In this document: in pieces, positions 1 to 9,469 of the stretch | How positions within the stretch are numbered: position 1 is the first letter of the stretch | Layout: each line of letters starts with the position of its first letter | Source of the DNA: Henriciella sp. | GTDB lineage: Bacteria > Pseudomonadota > Alphaproteobacteria > Caulobacterales > Hyphomonadaceae | NCBI GenBank assembly: GCA_030066975.1 | Contig: JASJAO010000004.1 | Coordinates: 248,001 to 312,000, forward strand | Direction of reading: 5' to 3' | Length of the DNA: 64,000 bases | The notes under the pieces: model-generated | The model's input: the letters and a program-made list of their open reading frames with translations, nothing else | Databases searched by the model: none | Told to the model about the DNA's origin: nothing | Position numbers and translations under genes: made by a program

Positions 1-143
1 TTGCCGAGATCGAGGGAAGTTGGACCGGGAAGTTCCTGACCGAAACCTTCAAACGCCAGGCTGAACGTTCCGGTGGGTCTGCTAAGCCGAAAAAAGCTAC
101 GCCCAAGAAGCCTGCCAAACGGAAGAAGAAGGCTGCCGCTTAG
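1..143 (+). CDS. 3' end of an unidentified gene with a Lys/Ala-rich tail
   Basis: Only the last 46 codons are in the window, ending at TAG 141-143. The visible peptide begins AEIEGSWTGKFLTETF and ends in a basic tail of repeated Lys, Pro and Ala residues. Such tails occur on many DNA- or RNA-binding proteins, but the fragment is too short to assign a family. It converges with the lytic transglycosylase gene, whose stop lies 66 bases downstream. Confidence 0.55.
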   Translation, partial: AEIEGSWTGKFLTETFKRQAERSGGSAKPKKATPKKPAKRKKKAAA

Positions 144-208
144 TCGGAGCGTTGCTTTTAAGGATCAGATCAGCGGCAATCGGGGATTCGAGCCTGCTTG
201 TACGGTGC

Positions 209-2251
209 TTACCGGTTCGCAAACCGTCCGCGCTGCAGGTCATCGGACAGCTGAATGTCTTCCGGCTCGCCGCTGAGCCGGTGCCGGTAGACTTGCGTAT
301 TCTCCAGCACGCGCTGCACATAGTTGCGCGTCTCGCTGAACGGAATGAACTCAACCCAATCCACAGGATCAACTTCACCAGCGCGCGGATCGCCATACTC
401 TTCAATCCAGCGCCGCGGGCGCGATGCCCCTGCATTATAGGCCGCGGCGGTCATGATGTAGCTGCCATTAAACTGTCCGAGCAGCGTATCGAGATGCGCG
501 CCGCCAAGCGTCATGTTGTAGCCCGGATCGTCCGTCAACCAGCTCGTGCGGTAGGGCAGTCCCTGCTTACGCGCCTCATAACGGGCGGTTCGCGGGACAA
601 ACTGCATCAGGCCACGTGCATTGGCGTGACTGATCGCGGCCGGGTTCATTTCACTCTCCTGACGCGACAGGGCGAGCATTAGTGAGCGCTCGACGCGCGG
701 TTCTCGCAGCAGCGGATACTCGACCAGCGGGTACGCTGCATCCGGCGCAACAACCCCTTTCGCCATACCCGCTTTGGCGCCGCGTACCCCAATGTCGGAA
801 TAATGATACTCACGCCCGAGTTCCGCCAGCAGATCGAACTGCGCTGCCTCAGTGAGTTGGTCATCCAGGTGATAAGCCAGCTTACGAAACGCGGCATCCC
901 AACCGTTTTCGGCGAACAGGCGCATAGCCCGAACCAGGGACTTGCGATTGAACGCCTCCCGGTCCGCATCACTGATCTGATGGTTCGCGATCAAGGCGAT
1001 CTCACGCGCTGAAACTTTCTCCGCTGCGAGCTGGCCATAATAGGTGAAAGGGTATTCGGCGGCGCGCCGATAGGCGGCAGAGGCGAGCTCTGTGGTATTC
1101 ATCGCCTCATGCGCTCGACCGACCCAATAGCGCGCTCGGGACAGGCTGATCGGTGATCCCACGCCTGCCTCAAGAGTCTCGAAGTGTTTCAAGGCACGTT
1201 CGGCATCCCCGCGATGGCGAAGCGCGATCCAGCCCGCCGTCCATTCTGCCTCAGCAAACTCCCTCCCGCGGGTCAGTCCGTGCGGCGCCGACAAATCGTA
1301 AGCCAGGGCCCAATCGCCGTCTTTCAGCGCAACGCGCACAGCCAGGCTGCGCTCGTTCCAAAGGCGCTCCCGGCCTGCAACCGGCACATCGTTACCATCA
1401 ATCTGTCGCAGTAGAGGTGCTACGGTCGACTTGATCCCGGACCGGCGCCGCCACTGCGCGCGATCGAACAGCAACCCTGGGTGCTCTTTCAGTTTTACCG
1501 GTACGCGATCGATCGCCGCGTCGACGCCTCGGCCCCGGCGAATAAGCAGAATTCGTGCCTCGGTTAGCGCCCGCCAATCGCGCGACAGATACGACATCAA
1601 TCGGTTGGCAGCGCTGGTCTGGCGCGTCCACAACAGGAAGTCAGCGCGCTTGTGATGATCGTCCTGGGTCAAGCGATCGCCATACCGCGCCATGACTTGC
1701 TGGCTGAAATCTCGCGTGAGTGTACGCCCGTGCCAGGCTTTGCGGATCTGAACCATTGCCTCGTCATGTCGCCCGACATTGTCGAGTGCGCGGGCATAGG
1801 TGAAATAGCCCGGACCACTGCGAGCGCCCTCATGACTCTCAAACCACTCGATCCGTTCTGCCGATGACAGCGCAGAAATTGCTAGATGCTCTTCGGCCCG
1901 GTTGCGAATTTCTCGGATCTGGGGCCAGTCATGCAGATCGTCTAAAGCCTGATTAAGCTCATCGAACGAGATGCGCAGATCTCGCCGCGCGCGATACCAG
2001 GCCAGGATATTCTGCGCCGTTGGATCACGAACCTCTTTCTGGATGCCGCGAACAGTCGGCCAATCCTCGCGCTCCACCGCCTGCAGGCCGCGCCGTAGCA
2101 ATGAGGCCTCACGGGTCGAGATCACGTCTGAAGCCGCGATCAGTGCCGGTTTGAGACTGGGCGCGCTTGGTGTAGGGGCAGCGAGTGCGAGCGAGGCCAA
2201 GAACGGCGTCAGCGCGACAACGGCAATGAGTTTCGAGAGTGTTACGTGCAT
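209..2251 (-). CDS. slt: Soluble lytic murein transglycosylase (Slt70-like)
   Basis: A 680-residue periplasmic enzyme that cleaves peptidoglycan glycan strands to form 1,6-anhydro-muramyl ends. A Sec signal peptide is evident (residues 1-24, hydrophobic core VVALTPFLASLALAA). A long alpha-helical superhelix with TPR-like helices follows (about 40-480). The C-terminal goose-lysozyme-like SLT domain carries SRQESEMNP with catalytic Glu532, then GLMQFVP and AYNAG. Length and domain order match the Slt70 family. It is transcribed divergently from dapA with a 110-base gap. Signal peptide and complete catalytic motif make the assignment secure. Confidence 0.93.
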   Translation of the reverse strand: MHVTLSKLIAVVALTPFLASLALAAPTPSAPSLKPALIAASDVISTREASLLRRGLQAVEREDWPTVRGIQKEVRDPTAQNILAWYRARRDLRISFDELNQALDDLHDWPQIREIRNRAEEHLAISALSSAERIEWFESHEGARSGPGYFTYARALDNVGRHDEAMVQIRKAWHGRTLTRDFSQQVMARYGDRLTQDDHHKRADFLLWTRQTSAANRLMSYLSRDWRALTEARILLIRRGRGVDAAIDRVPVKLKEHPGLLFDRAQWRRRSGIKSTVAPLLRQIDGNDVPVAGRERLWNERSLAVRVALKDGDWALAYDLSAPHGLTRGREFAEAEWTAGWIALRHRGDAERALKHFETLEAGVGSPISLSRARYWVGRAHEAMNTTELASAAYRRAAEYPFTYYGQLAAEKVSAREIALIANHQISDADREAFNRKSLVRAMRLFAENGWDAAFRKLAYHLDDQLTEAAQFDLLAELGREYHYSDIGVRGAKAGMAKGVVAPDAAYPLVEYPLLREPRVERSLMLALSRQESEMNPAAISHANARGLMQFVPRTARYEARKQGLPYRTSWLTDDPGYNMTLGGAHLDTLLGQFNGSYIMTAAAYNAGASRPRRWIEEYGDPRAGEVDPVDWVEFIPFSETRNYVQRVLENTQVYRHRLSGEPEDIQLSDDLQRGRFANR

Positions 2252-2361
2252 GTGACCTGTCTGTTTCCTTCTCGAAAGGGTATGATTCCAGAATAAAGCC
2301 CGTATATGACCAAAGTCTGGCGTTTTGGCCTTTCGTTCAACCCAAACTGTGTTTCTTTAAG

Positions 2362-3237
2362 ATGTTTTATGGTTCCATTCCGGCTCTGATTACCCCATTC
2401 AAGAACGGGGCCATTGACCGGAAAGCCTTTGCGGACCTCATCGAACGTCAGATTGAAGGCGGTTCCAGTGCCCTGGTGCCATGTGGAACCACCGGCGAAT
2501 CCGCTACGCTGTCTCACGCTGAACATCGCGAGGTTGTCGAGCTCTGTATAGACGTCGCCGCCGGCCGCGTTCCGGTCATCGCCGGTGCCGGATCGAATTC
2601 CACGAGTGAGGCCATCGAACTGGTTGAACATGCCAAAACGGTCGGAGCCGACGCAGCGCTGGTCATATGCCCCTATTACAACAAGCCGGATCAGGCGGGC
2701 CTTGAGGCGCATTTTCGCGCCATTAACGATGCTGTGTCTCTGCCCGTCATCCTATACAATGTGCCCAGCCGCACAGCCTGTGACCTTTTGCCGGACACGG
2801 TAGGGCGTCTCGCCAAACTGCCAAACATAATCGGTATCAAGGATGCCAGCGATGATCTGGGTCGCGTGTCCGAGCATGCGGCCCTAACCCGCGATCAGCA
2901 ATTCGTACAACTCTCCGGCAATGATCCCTCGGCGCTTGGCCATCGCGGTATGGGTGGGGCCGGCTGCATCTCTGTAACGGCCAATGTCGCGCCCGATTTT
3001 TGCGCTGCCATGCATCAGGCCTTTGATGATGGAGATCTTGAAACGGCGCAGGCGATCGAAGCCCGTCTGATTGCCCTGCATCATGCCATGTTCGCAAGCC
3101 CCTCACCCGGGCCGGCGAAATATTTGCTCGCGAAGACCGGCATTTGCAAGGCGGACGTCCGGCTTCCAATCGTGACACCTGATGCCAGCGCGCGTGCCAC
3201 AATCGACATGGCGATGAATGCTGCAGGCCTTGGATAA
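2362..3237 (+). CDS. dapA: 4-hydroxy-tetrahydrodipicolinate synthase
   Basis: A 291-residue class I aldolase that condenses pyruvate with aspartate semialdehyde, the first committed step of the lysine/diaminopimelate branch. Seen: GTTGES (residues 42-47), the Tyr132 region [10 protein letters not shown] and the Schiff-base Lys160 in IIGIKDAS. The start is the ATG at 2362 ([13 protein letters not shown]), which aligns with the usual DapA N-terminus; the open frame runs 123 bases further upstream without family resemblance. smpB follows 8 bases after the stop, as in many alphaproteobacteria, so the two are probably cotranscribed. Confidence 0.96.
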   Translation: MFYGSIPALITPFKNGAIDRKAFADLIERQIEGGSSALVPCGTTGESATLSHAEHREVVELCIDVAAGRVPVIAGAGSNSTSEAIELVEHAKTVGADAALVICPYYNKPDQAGLEAHFRAINDAVSLPVILYNVPSRTACDLLPDTVGRLAKLPNIIGIKDASDDLGRVSEHAALTRDQQFVQLSGNDPSALGHRGMGGAGCISVTANVAPDFCAAMHQAFDDGDLETAQAIEARLIALHHAMFASPSPGPAKYLLAKTGICKADVRLPIVTPDASARATIDMAMNAAGLG

Positions 3238-3245
3238 AGACACTT

Positions 3246-3725
3246 ATGGCCAAGAAATCGCAAACTAAAGGCCGTGCCGACGGTCTCGTCGCTGAGAATC
3301 GACGGGCGCGCTTTGATTATGCTGTTGAAGACACGCTGGAGGCGGGCATCATGCTCGTCGGGTCTGAGGTGAAATCCCTGCGCAATGGCAAGGCCAATAT
3401 CGCGGAGTCCTATGCCAGTGTTGAGGAAGGCGAGTTGTGGCTCATCAATGCGGATATCCCGACCTACGAAGGAGCAAACCGGTTCAATCACGAACCGCGC
3501 CGCAAGCGTAAGCTGCTGGTGTCAAAGCGCGAGAAAGCCAAATTGGCCCAGGCGGTCGAGCGCGCTGGCCGCACAATTGTGCCGCTGAAACTCTACTTCA
3601 ATGAGCGTGGTCTGGCGAAGCTCCTGATCGGCATTGCCACCGGTAAGAAGAACCGCGACAAACGCGAAACGCAACAAAAGCGGGACTGGCAGCGCCAGAA
3701 AGCGCGGATCATGAAGGACAGCTAA
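3246..3725 (+). CDS. smpB: SsrA-binding protein SmpB
   Basis: A 159-residue partner of tmRNA, needed to load tmRNA into stalled ribosomes for trans-translation. It has the family OB-fold pattern ([33 protein letters not shown]) and a basic C-terminal tail ([19 protein letters not shown]) that is helical in the ribosome decoding centre. The ATG is 8 bases after dapA. The stop (TAA) overlaps the convergent ammonia-lyase gene by 4 bases. No ssrA gene was seen in the window. Confidence 0.97.
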   Translation: MAKKSQTKGRADGLVAENRRARFDYAVEDTLEAGIMLVGSEVKSLRNGKANIAESYASVEEGELWLINADIPTYEGANRFNHEPRRKRKLLVSKREKAKLAQAVERAGRTIVPLKLYFNERGLAKLLIGIATGKKNRDKRETQQKRDWQRQKARIMKDS

Positions 3726-4711
3726 GCGCCTTCGCTGAGAATGTTCGCAAACACCTCTGGGTCGATATTGCCGCCGGTCAGGATCACACCAACACGTTGT
3801 CCCTTTGCCTGTTCTGGCAGTGCAAACAGCGCCGCCGCCAGAGCCGCAGCGCCGCCGGGCTCAACAACCAGTTTCAAATACCGAAAAGCGCGTCGCACCG
3901 CTTCGCGGACCTGATCATCGCTGACCACACATCCGCCGCTGAGCCGGTCTCTGCCGATGGCCCAGGTTAATTCACCCGGCTGAGGCGTTAGAATCGCATC
4001 ACAGATCGACCGTGTTCCGGGTGGATTTGATTGCACCTCCCCGGCTGTAAGTGACCGTGTCCAGTCATCATGGCCTTCGGGTTCTGCCGCCCAGATCGTC
4101 GTGTCCGGGCTGAGGCCCTGCAATGCCAGAGCGATACCGCTAATCAAACCGCCGCCGCCTGTACAGCAGATCAGGTGATCCAGCGGCGCGCCAAGCCCGC
4201 GCATCTGCTCTGCGAACTCAAGTCCACACGTCCCTTGCCCGGCGATAATGTCGGGATCATCGAAGCTTGGCACGACAATGGCGCTGCGTTCGGTCGCAAT
4301 CTGTGCGGCAATATCTTCGCGGCTTTCGGAGTTTCGATCATACAGGACCAGTTCGGCACCATCGCTGCGAACCCCAGCCATCTTAATCTCAGGCGCGTCA
4401 GATGGCATCACGATTACGGCAGGCATCCCGAGCCGCTTGGCTGCCCGCGAGATCCCTTGCGCATGATTGCCGGATGAGAAGGCGACGACACCCGCCTTAC
4501 GTTGGGCATCCGGAATCTGCAGCAAACGATTGGTCGCGCCGCGCAGTTTGAAACTCCCCGTCTCCTGCAGGTTCTCTGCTTTGATGAAAAGCTCGACACC
4601 GGCATACGTGTTCAGTTCAGCAGATTGAAGCACAGGCGTGCGCCTCACACGGCCTGCAATCCGGCGCCCAGCCCGGGCAACATCTTCAAATTCAGGGACT
4701 GTCTGTGTCAT
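3722..4711 (-). CDS. PLP-dependent threonine/serine ammonia-lyase family enzyme
   Basis: A 329-residue fold-type II PLP enzyme. The cofactor Lys55 lies in [19 protein letters not shown] and the phosphate-binding glycine loop [10 protein letters not shown] are present. It lacks the C-terminal ACT-like regulatory domains of biosynthetic IlvA (about 500 residues), so it resembles catabolic threonine dehydratase (TdcB), serine racemase or hydroxyaspartate ammonia-lyase. These cannot be told apart by eye. It converges with smpB and overlaps its stop. galU lies upstream on the same strand, 47 bases away. Confidence 0.85.
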   Translation of the reverse strand: MTQTVPEFEDVARAGRRIAGRVRRTPVLQSAELNTYAGVELFIKAENLQETGSFKLRGATNRLLQIPDAQRKAGVVAFSSGNHAQGISRAAKRLGMPAVIVMPSDAPEIKMAGVRSDGAELVLYDRNSESREDIAAQIATERSAIVVPSFDDPDIIAGQGTCGLEFAEQMRGLGAPLDHLICCTGGGGLISGIALALQGLSPDTTIWAAEPEGHDDWTRSLTAGEVQSNPPGTRSICDAILTPQPGELTWAIGRDRLSGGCVVSDDQVREAVRRAFRYLKLVVEPGGAAALAAALFALPEQAKGQRVGVILTGGNIDPEVFANILSEGA

Positions 4712-4758
4712 GGCCCTGCCCTATGTAGAGCGCGGGGCCCGGTCAAGCGCAGCAGACC

Positions 4759-5628
4759 TCAAGCGAGCGCGGCGCGGACCATATCCTTCGCTTGCGCCCC
4801 AATCTCGGGATGATCGAGTGCGTGCGCCAACACAGCCTGAAAATAGCCCGCCTTGGATCCGCAATCATAAGGTGCGCCTTCAAACTCATAGGCGTAGAAT
4901 TTCTGGATCTCCATCAGACGCGCCATGGAATCGGTCAGCTGGATCTCACCACCCGCACCTTTGCCCTGATCGGCCAGCAATTCAAAAATCTCGCCCTGTA
5001 GAATGTAACGCCCGGTAATCGCGAGATTTGACGGCGCCTTCTCACGCGGCGGCTTTTCCACCATGCCTGACATCTCGATGAGGCGACCGTCGCGTTTGAC
5101 CGGCGTGATCACGCCATAAGACGACACGCGCTCTTCGGGGACTGGGTCAACCGCAATGATATTTCCGCCAACTTTGTCATAAGCCTGAACCATTTGGGCC
5201 AGGCAGGATGTCTCGTTCTTGATGATCACATCTGGAAGCAAGACCGCGAACGGTTCATTGCCGACAATATCTCGCGCACACCAAATGGCGTGTCCAAGCC
5301 CCAGCGGTTCCTGCTGGCGCACAAAGCTGGCCGATCCGGCCGGAAGGCGGGTCGCCTGAACTTGTTTGAGGATCTCTGCTTTGCTTTCTTTGCCAGCCAG
5401 GCTCGCCTCAAGTTCATACGCCATATCGAAATAGTCTTCGATCGCCCCTTTGTTTCGCCCGGTCACGAAGACGATGTGCTCAACGCCCGCTTGCAACGCC
5501 TCGTCAACGACATATTGCAAAGCCGGACGGTCGACGACCGGCAACAGCTCCTTCGGGATCGACTTGGTCATCGGTAAAACGCGCGAGCCGAACCCGGCAA
5601 CTGGCAATACAGCCGTACGAATAGACAT
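4759..5628 (-). CDS. galU: UTP-glucose-1-phosphate uridylyltransferase
   Basis: A 289-residue nucleotidyltransferase making UDP-glucose from UTP and glucose-1-phosphate, for polysaccharides and glycolipids. The N-terminal nucleotide-binding signature VAGFGSRVLPMTKSIPKELL (about 10-29) and PALQYVVDEA are typical, as is the length. The ATG gives MSIRTAVLPVAG, the usual start. An inverted repeat lies just upstream. Confidence 0.95.
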   Translation of the reverse strand: MSIRTAVLPVAGFGSRVLPMTKSIPKELLPVVDRPALQYVVDEALQAGVEHIVFVTGRNKGAIEDYFDMAYELEASLAGKESKAEILKQVQATRLPAGSASFVRQQEPLGLGHAIWCARDIVGNEPFAVLLPDVIIKNETSCLAQMVQAYDKVGGNIIAVDPVPEERVSSYGVITPVKRDGRLIEMSGMVEKPPREKAPSNLAITGRYILQGEIFELLADQGKGAGGEIQLTDSMARLMEIQKFYAYEFEGAPYDCGSKAGYFQAVLAHALDHPEIGAQAKDMVRAALA

Positions 5629-5667
5629 GGATATCGTCCCCTAACTGGTCCTCGCTTCTCACTGAAA

Positions 5668-5698
5668 CGTTTATCCAGTCAGTGCTGAAAGATAAACG
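5668..5698 (-). repeat. Inverted repeat between the small membrane protein gene and galU
   Basis: CGTTTATC (5668-5675) and GATAAACG (5691-5698) form an 8-bp perfect inverted repeat with a 15-base loop, directly after the stop of the minus-strand gene 5699-5971 and about 40 bases upstream of galU. On the minus strand it is followed by TTTCAG. It could be a weak terminator or an operator for galU. Confidence 0.4.
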
Positions 5699-5971
5699 CT
5701 AAAGTGTCGAATGCAGCCCGAAACCTGCAACCCAGGTGCCAAGACAGGCGAGCGTCAAAGCGAGGGTTACAAAGCGCGCAGAAAACTCGCGCACCATTGG
5801 GTTGAAATGTCCTCGCAACTGCTTTTGCAGGTGTCTGGCCGGCGAGGCGATCGGCGCCACCGCCTCAGGATCGTCAACAGCGCTGACACGCTGCGTCTCG
5901 TCATCGGTTGGCCGCGCCTCAAGCCTGCGGACCAATTGGGTGACCGATTCCGATTTCCGCTGCGCTGCCAT
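5699..5971 (-). CDS. Small membrane-anchored protein, unknown function
   Basis: Ninety residues. The N-terminal 60 are polar and charged (SVTQLVRRLEARPTDDE, KQLRGHFNPMVREFSARF). A single hydrophobic segment near the C-terminus (about 67-87, FVTLALTLACLGTWVAGFGL) suggests a tail-anchored inner-membrane protein with a cytoplasmic N-terminus. No family is recognised. No strong Shine-Dalgarno precedes the ATG, so the start is tentative. It is followed on the same strand by galU. Confidence 0.6.
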   Translation of the reverse strand: MAAQRKSESVTQLVRRLEARPTDDETQRVSAVDDPEAVAPIASPARHLQKQLRGHFNPMVREFSARFVTLALTLACLGTWVAGFGLHSTL

Positions 5972-6043
5972 AGCTTTGATCCATCACACTTCTTTGTGTT
6001 CTGTATCGACACAAAACACCTAACAGAGCGCTAAACCGATCGA

Positions 6044-6946
6044 TCAAACTGTTCGCTTTGCCCGGTCCTTGGCGTTAGTTGCTTCGATGGCGGACCGCGC
6101 CGCTTGCCATTCTTCGTCGCCCCAGGCACTGAGCTGGTAGAAGTTGCCGCCCGTCGCATTGTACATCGCACCGTCAATCGCGATGGTCTGGCCGTTCACA
6201 TATTCTGCACCCGGCGCCATCAGGAATGTCGCAAGATTGACGAGTTCGTGCATTTCCCCGATCCGTCCCATCGGATTGGAACGATCCCGGGCCATATCCT
6301 CGGTACTGTCCGCATCAGGCGCCAGACGCTTGGTCATGCCCTCTGTTGGAAAAGGCCCCGGCGCGATGGCGTTGAACCGCAGACCGTAGCGCCCCCACTC
6401 AGTTGCCAGCGACTGGGTCATCGTATTCACCGCTGACTTCGACATGGCAGACGGAACCACAAATGGGCCCCCGTTCCAGATCCAGGTGGTGAGGATGGAC
6501 GTAACATTGCCCTTCTGCTGCGCGGAAATCCATCGCTTGCCGATATCATGCGTCATGTAGAACGTGCCGCGAAACACGATATTGGCGATCGCATCAAAGC
6601 CGCGAATGGACAGATCTTCGGTCCGGGAGATGAAATTGCCGGCGGCATTGTTAATCAAACCAGTGAGCGCCCCATGCCCGGACCAGATCTTGTCATTCAT
6701 ATCACTGATGGCTTCGGCGACACGGATATCGCAGGCATGCGGCACGACTTTACCGCCATGCGCAGACATCAGCTGCTCAGCCGTTTCCTCGCAAACCCCG
6801 CCGCGTCGCCCGCAGATATGAACTTCCGCGCCGAGCTTCAGAAACCCTTCCGCCATTTCCTTGCCGAGGCCGGTTCCACCCCCTGTCACCAGGATCCTCT
6901 GACCTTGCATCAGGCCATCTTTGAACATGAGCTTGCTGATATCCAT
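6044..6946 (-). CDS. SDR oxidoreductase of the 2,4-dienoyl-CoA reductase type
   Basis: A 300-residue short-chain dehydrogenase. The Rossmann glycine motif TGGGTGLG (21-28) and NNAAGNF (99-105) are clear. The segment PFVVPSAMSK, SLATEWGRYGLRFNAIAPGP closely follows mitochondrial 2,4-dienoyl-CoA reductase (DECR1), whose catalytic Lys corresponds to Lys170 here. At the place of the DECR1 catalytic Tyr (15 residues before that Lys) this protein has Trp155. Likely role: NADPH-dependent reduction of dienoyl- or enoyl-CoA in fatty acid degradation. Substrate and activity are uncertain because of the changed residue. Confidence 0.85.
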   Translation of the reverse strand: MDISKLMFKDGLMQGQRILVTGGGTGLGKEMAEGFLKLGAEVHICGRRGGVCEETAEQLMSAHGGKVVPHACDIRVAEAISDMNDKIWSGHGALTGLINNAAGNFISRTEDLSIRGFDAIANIVFRGTFYMTHDIGKRWISAQQKGNVTSILTTWIWNGGPFVVPSAMSKSAVNTMTQSLATEWGRYGLRFNAIAPGPFPTEGMTKRLAPDADSTEDMARDRSNPMGRIGEMHELVNLATFLMAPGAEYVNGQTIAIDGAMYNATGGNFYQLSAWGDEEWQAARSAIEATNAKDRAKRTV

Positions 6947-7020
6947 AGCGCTTCCTCCAATCTCTTTTTGTAGGATCGAACCTAGACCAAGAGACTGCCA
7001 GGGAAAGCGCTACCGACGCG

Positions 7021-7392
7021 TCAGCCCATGACGTAAGCGTTCAGCTTGTTGCCATCCGGATCACGAAAATAACCAGCATAGAAGCCGTCCTCACCGCGGG
7101 GGCCCGGCGCACCCTCATCAACACCACCATTGGAGACAGCAATGTCGTACAACTTATCGACTTGGGCCTTGTCCTCGGCCTCCAGTGCCACCATGACGCC
7201 ATTTCCAACCGTCGCGGGGTTTCCATCGAAGGGTTTGGTCAGACCGATGCCCGCGCCCCCACCCGGTTTTCCCCAGGCGATAAACGTTTCAAATTCCATC
7301 ATCCGACCAGCCCCCAATTCGGCAAACAGCGCGTCATAGAACGCCGCACCACGCGCCAAATCACTGGTTCCCAAAGTTACATACCCAATCAT
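7021..7392 (-). CDS. VOC (glyoxalase/bleomycin-resistance fold) protein
   Basis: A 123-residue single-domain vicinal oxygen chelate protein: MIGYVTLGTSDLARGAAFYD at the N-terminus and FRDPDGNKLNAYV at the C-terminus are the two hallmark ends of the fold. The ATG at 7392 is chosen because GGAGGG sits 5 bases upstream; an in-frame TTG four codons earlier is less likely. The substrate cannot be deduced. Neighbouring genes give no pathway link. Confidence 0.85.
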   Translation of the reverse strand: MIGYVTLGTSDLARGAAFYDALFAELGAGRMMEFETFIAWGKPGGGAGIGLTKPFDGNPATVGNGVMVALEAEDKAQVDKLYDIAVSNGGVDEGAPGPRGEDGFYAGYFRDPDGNKLNAYVMG

Positions 7393-7459
7393 CTTGCCCT
7401 CCAATCTTGGCTTGGAACATTATAAGAACACACAGCAAGAAGAGTCCAGGGTTTCGAAA

Positions 7460-7801
7460 CTATTTCCGAAACGGCAAGGTCAACAAGCGCCACAAAAACC
7501 AGATCGGCAGCACGATGCCCGCGCCAGCCAAAGCGGGCTTCCAGAAATTCGCAACCGCCCATCGCGCAGCCGAGGCTGCGGTGGAGAGAAAGCTGCCAAG
7601 TGCGGAGGTCACATCCACGTTTGGGTTGGCCGGATCAAACTCTGACGCCATCACCAGAAATCCGACCAGAATGCACAGCAGAACAAGCTTGACCCATCCC
7701 CAGAGTTTTATCCCGAAAAGCCGTAGCAGAATATGGCGACGTGCCTTGGGTTGCTTGCCTGACGGCGGCTCAGCACCCGGTTCGGCAGGCACGTCACTCA
7801 T
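7460..7801 (-). CDS. Small two-helix membrane protein (DUF6460-like)
   Basis: 113 residues: a polar Pro-rich N-terminus (1-22), a hydrophobic segment at about 33-52 (LWGWVKLVLLCILVGFLVMA), and a second at about 87-108 (PALAGAGIVLPIWFLWRLL). The spacing and the PIW motif resemble small alphaproteobacterial DUF6460 membrane proteins; this is from memory of the family and not confirmed. It starts 2 bases after the MscS gene, so the two are almost certainly cotranslated. Confidence 0.7.
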   Translation of the reverse strand: MSDVPAEPGAEPPSGKQPKARRHILLRLFGIKLWGWVKLVLLCILVGFLVMASEFDPANPNVDVTSALGSFLSTAASAARWAVANFWKPALAGAGIVLPIWFLWRLLTLPFRK

Positions 7802-7803
7802 GA

Positions 7804-8631
7804 TCAGCTCGCCTGTTTCACAATCTCAACTTGATGCGGATAAGGAATGGTAACGCCCTGCTGATCGAAGGCTTCCTTAACCGCCTGCAGCAGATCGAAG
7901 CGGAACTCCCAATAATCTCCTGCCTTCACCCAGGTCCGGGATTGAATATCGACGGAGCTGTCATTCAATGTCACCACCCGGACAAACGGTTCTGGATCTC
8001 TCAACGGCCGCTTATCGGCGTTCACGATCGACTGGATGATCCCGATCGCCTTGTTGATATCGTCATCATAATCGATGCCAAATGTGAGATCGACGCGCCG
8101 CGTTGAGTAGCCGCTATAGTTCTTGATCACCCCGTCAATCGACTGGCTGTTCGGGATCATGATCTGAACATTGTCGACAGTCGCCAGAACCGTTTGGAAC
8201 AAGTTGATATCCTTCACCGTCCCGGCAACGCCGGCCACTTCGACATAGTCTTCGAGCTTATACGGTCGGAAAATCATGATCATGACGCCAGAGGCGATGT
8301 TCCCCAGCGCGCCCTGCAGTGACAGGCCTATCGCCAGCGTCAGTGCGCCGAGGACCGCGACGAAGCTGGTCGCCTGAACGCCGAATACTTGCAGTGCCGC
8401 AATGAAAACCGCTGCCATAATCGCCCATCGGACCATGGACCCGAAAAAGTTGCCGACCGTGTCGTCAATGTCTTCTCGCTCATTAGCGATATTGCGGACA
8501 ATCCGGCCGAGGATGGAGGCGACACGCAAGCCGATAATGACCACGACCAGGGCGCCAAGCACCCGCATGCCAAAGCCGAGCACACTCGGTCCATACTGCT
8601 CCCAGAGCGCTACGTAATCCAGGTTTTCCAT
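7804..8631 (-). CDS. mscS: Small-conductance mechanosensitive channel, MscS family
   Basis: 275 residues, close to E. coli MscS (286). Three N-terminal membrane segments (about 15-37, 58-80 and 88-115) end in the pore helix pattern LGALTLAIGLSLQGALGNIASG. The beta domain carries FRPYKLEDYVEV and IPNSQSIDGVIKNYS (the MscS PN motif). It releases osmolytes on hypo-osmotic shock. The start is the ATG at 8631 (MENLDYVALWEQYG); the longer open frame would overlap pdeM by 65 bases and adds a non-conserved leader. The small membrane gene follows after 2 bases. Confidence 0.92.
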   Translation of the reverse strand: MENLDYVALWEQYGPSVLGFGMRVLGALVVVIIGLRVASILGRIVRNIANEREDIDDTVGNFFGSMVRWAIMAAVFIAALQVFGVQATSFVAVLGALTLAIGLSLQGALGNIASGVMIMIFRPYKLEDYVEVAGVAGTVKDINLFQTVLATVDNVQIMIPNSQSIDGVIKNYSGYSTRRVDLTFGIDYDDDINKAIGIIQSIVNADKRPLRDPEPFVRVVTLNDSSVDIQSRTWVKAGDYWEFRFDLLQAVKEAFDQQGVTIPYPHQVEIVKQAS

Positions 8632-8668
8632 TGCCGTTTCTAATCCCTTTGCAAGACGTTCAAACCAC

Positions 8669-9430
8669 TTACTCTTCCAAAACTGGGCCTGCCGGTGCCA
8701 TCCGCCAGCGGCTGGTCTGAGGACGCGAGCCATCGGGTTTCAGGCGCTGACGGCGAACCGGATAAACCTCATCCTGCCCCATCGCAAACACCATCATACC
8801 GCCGTTCTGAAACAGAGGTGTGTAGGCGTCATCGAGGACATTCAGTCCGCCGGTAAACGCGCCAAGCGCTGGCATCACCAGGCATGACCCATCAGTGACG
8901 AAACATCTCCGCCGCAAGCCGCGATGTCGACCAGCAATCCGGGCGCAGGGATGCAGGTGTCCGGCAATCTCGCCCGCCTCGCCGGTGGGCTCATGGCGAA
9001 AGACCAGATCACCAATACGCAGCACCTTCGCCGCCCGTCCGCCAAGATGGGCCGGTGGATCGGGATCATGGTTTCCCTCCACCCAGACCCAATCCGTCGC
9101 CGCCGTCAGCGCCCTGACTCGCGCAGCGCAACTGCCGCTCATCCGGCGTTCGGCTTTTGAGTCGTGAAAACTGTCACCAAGTGAAATCACAGTCTGCGGT
9201 GCAAGCTCCCCGATCAAGGCCTCAACAATCGAGAGGGTCGCACTCGTATCATATGGCGGCAGCATTTGGCCGCGAGCCGCAAAGCTGGAGCCTTTCTCAA
9301 GATGCAGATCTGAGACCACCAGCAGCTGACGTTCCGCCCACCATAGTGCGCCTTCCGCCAGTGGCTTCAGCAACGCGCCTCGCACATGGAGCAGCGTTTC
9401 TGATTTCGAATGTGCAGCAGCAGAGCCCAT
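8669..9430 (-). CDS. pdeM: PdeM-type metallophosphoesterase (ligase-associated DNA repair)
   Basis: 253 residues. Calcineurin-like metal motifs are visible in order: SDLHLEKGSSF (Asp41, His43), GDSFHD (Asp85), GNHD (118-121), and GHLHP further on. SDLHLEKGSSFA...LPPYDT is the signature of the endonuclease found beside a DEAD/DEXH helicase, an exonuclease and an ATP-dependent ligase in bacterial DNA-damage loci. Those partners are not visible here; the flanking genes are a nucleotidyltransferase-fold protein and MscS. The start at 9430 fits the motif spacing. Confidence 0.85.
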   Translation of the reverse strand: MGSAAAHSKSETLLHVRGALLKPLAEGALWWAERQLLVVSDLHLEKGSSFAARGQMLPPYDTSATLSIVEALIGELAPQTVISLGDSFHDSKAERRMSGSCAARVRALTAATDWVWVEGNHDPDPPAHLGGRAAKVLRIGDLVFRHEPTGEAGEIAGHLHPCARIAGRHRGLRRRCFVTDGSCLVMPALGAFTGGLNVLDDAYTPLFQNGGMMVFAMGQDEVYPVRRQRLKPDGSRPQTSRWRMAPAGPVLEE

Positions 9431-9469
9431 GCGGGCAAATTGGCCCGCGTCGCCGATCCGGTCAATTGC

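Noticed and set aside
2239-2361. N-terminal extension of dapA
   Set aside because: The known DapA N-terminus begins at the ATG 2362; the extension also overlaps the lytic transglycosylase start.
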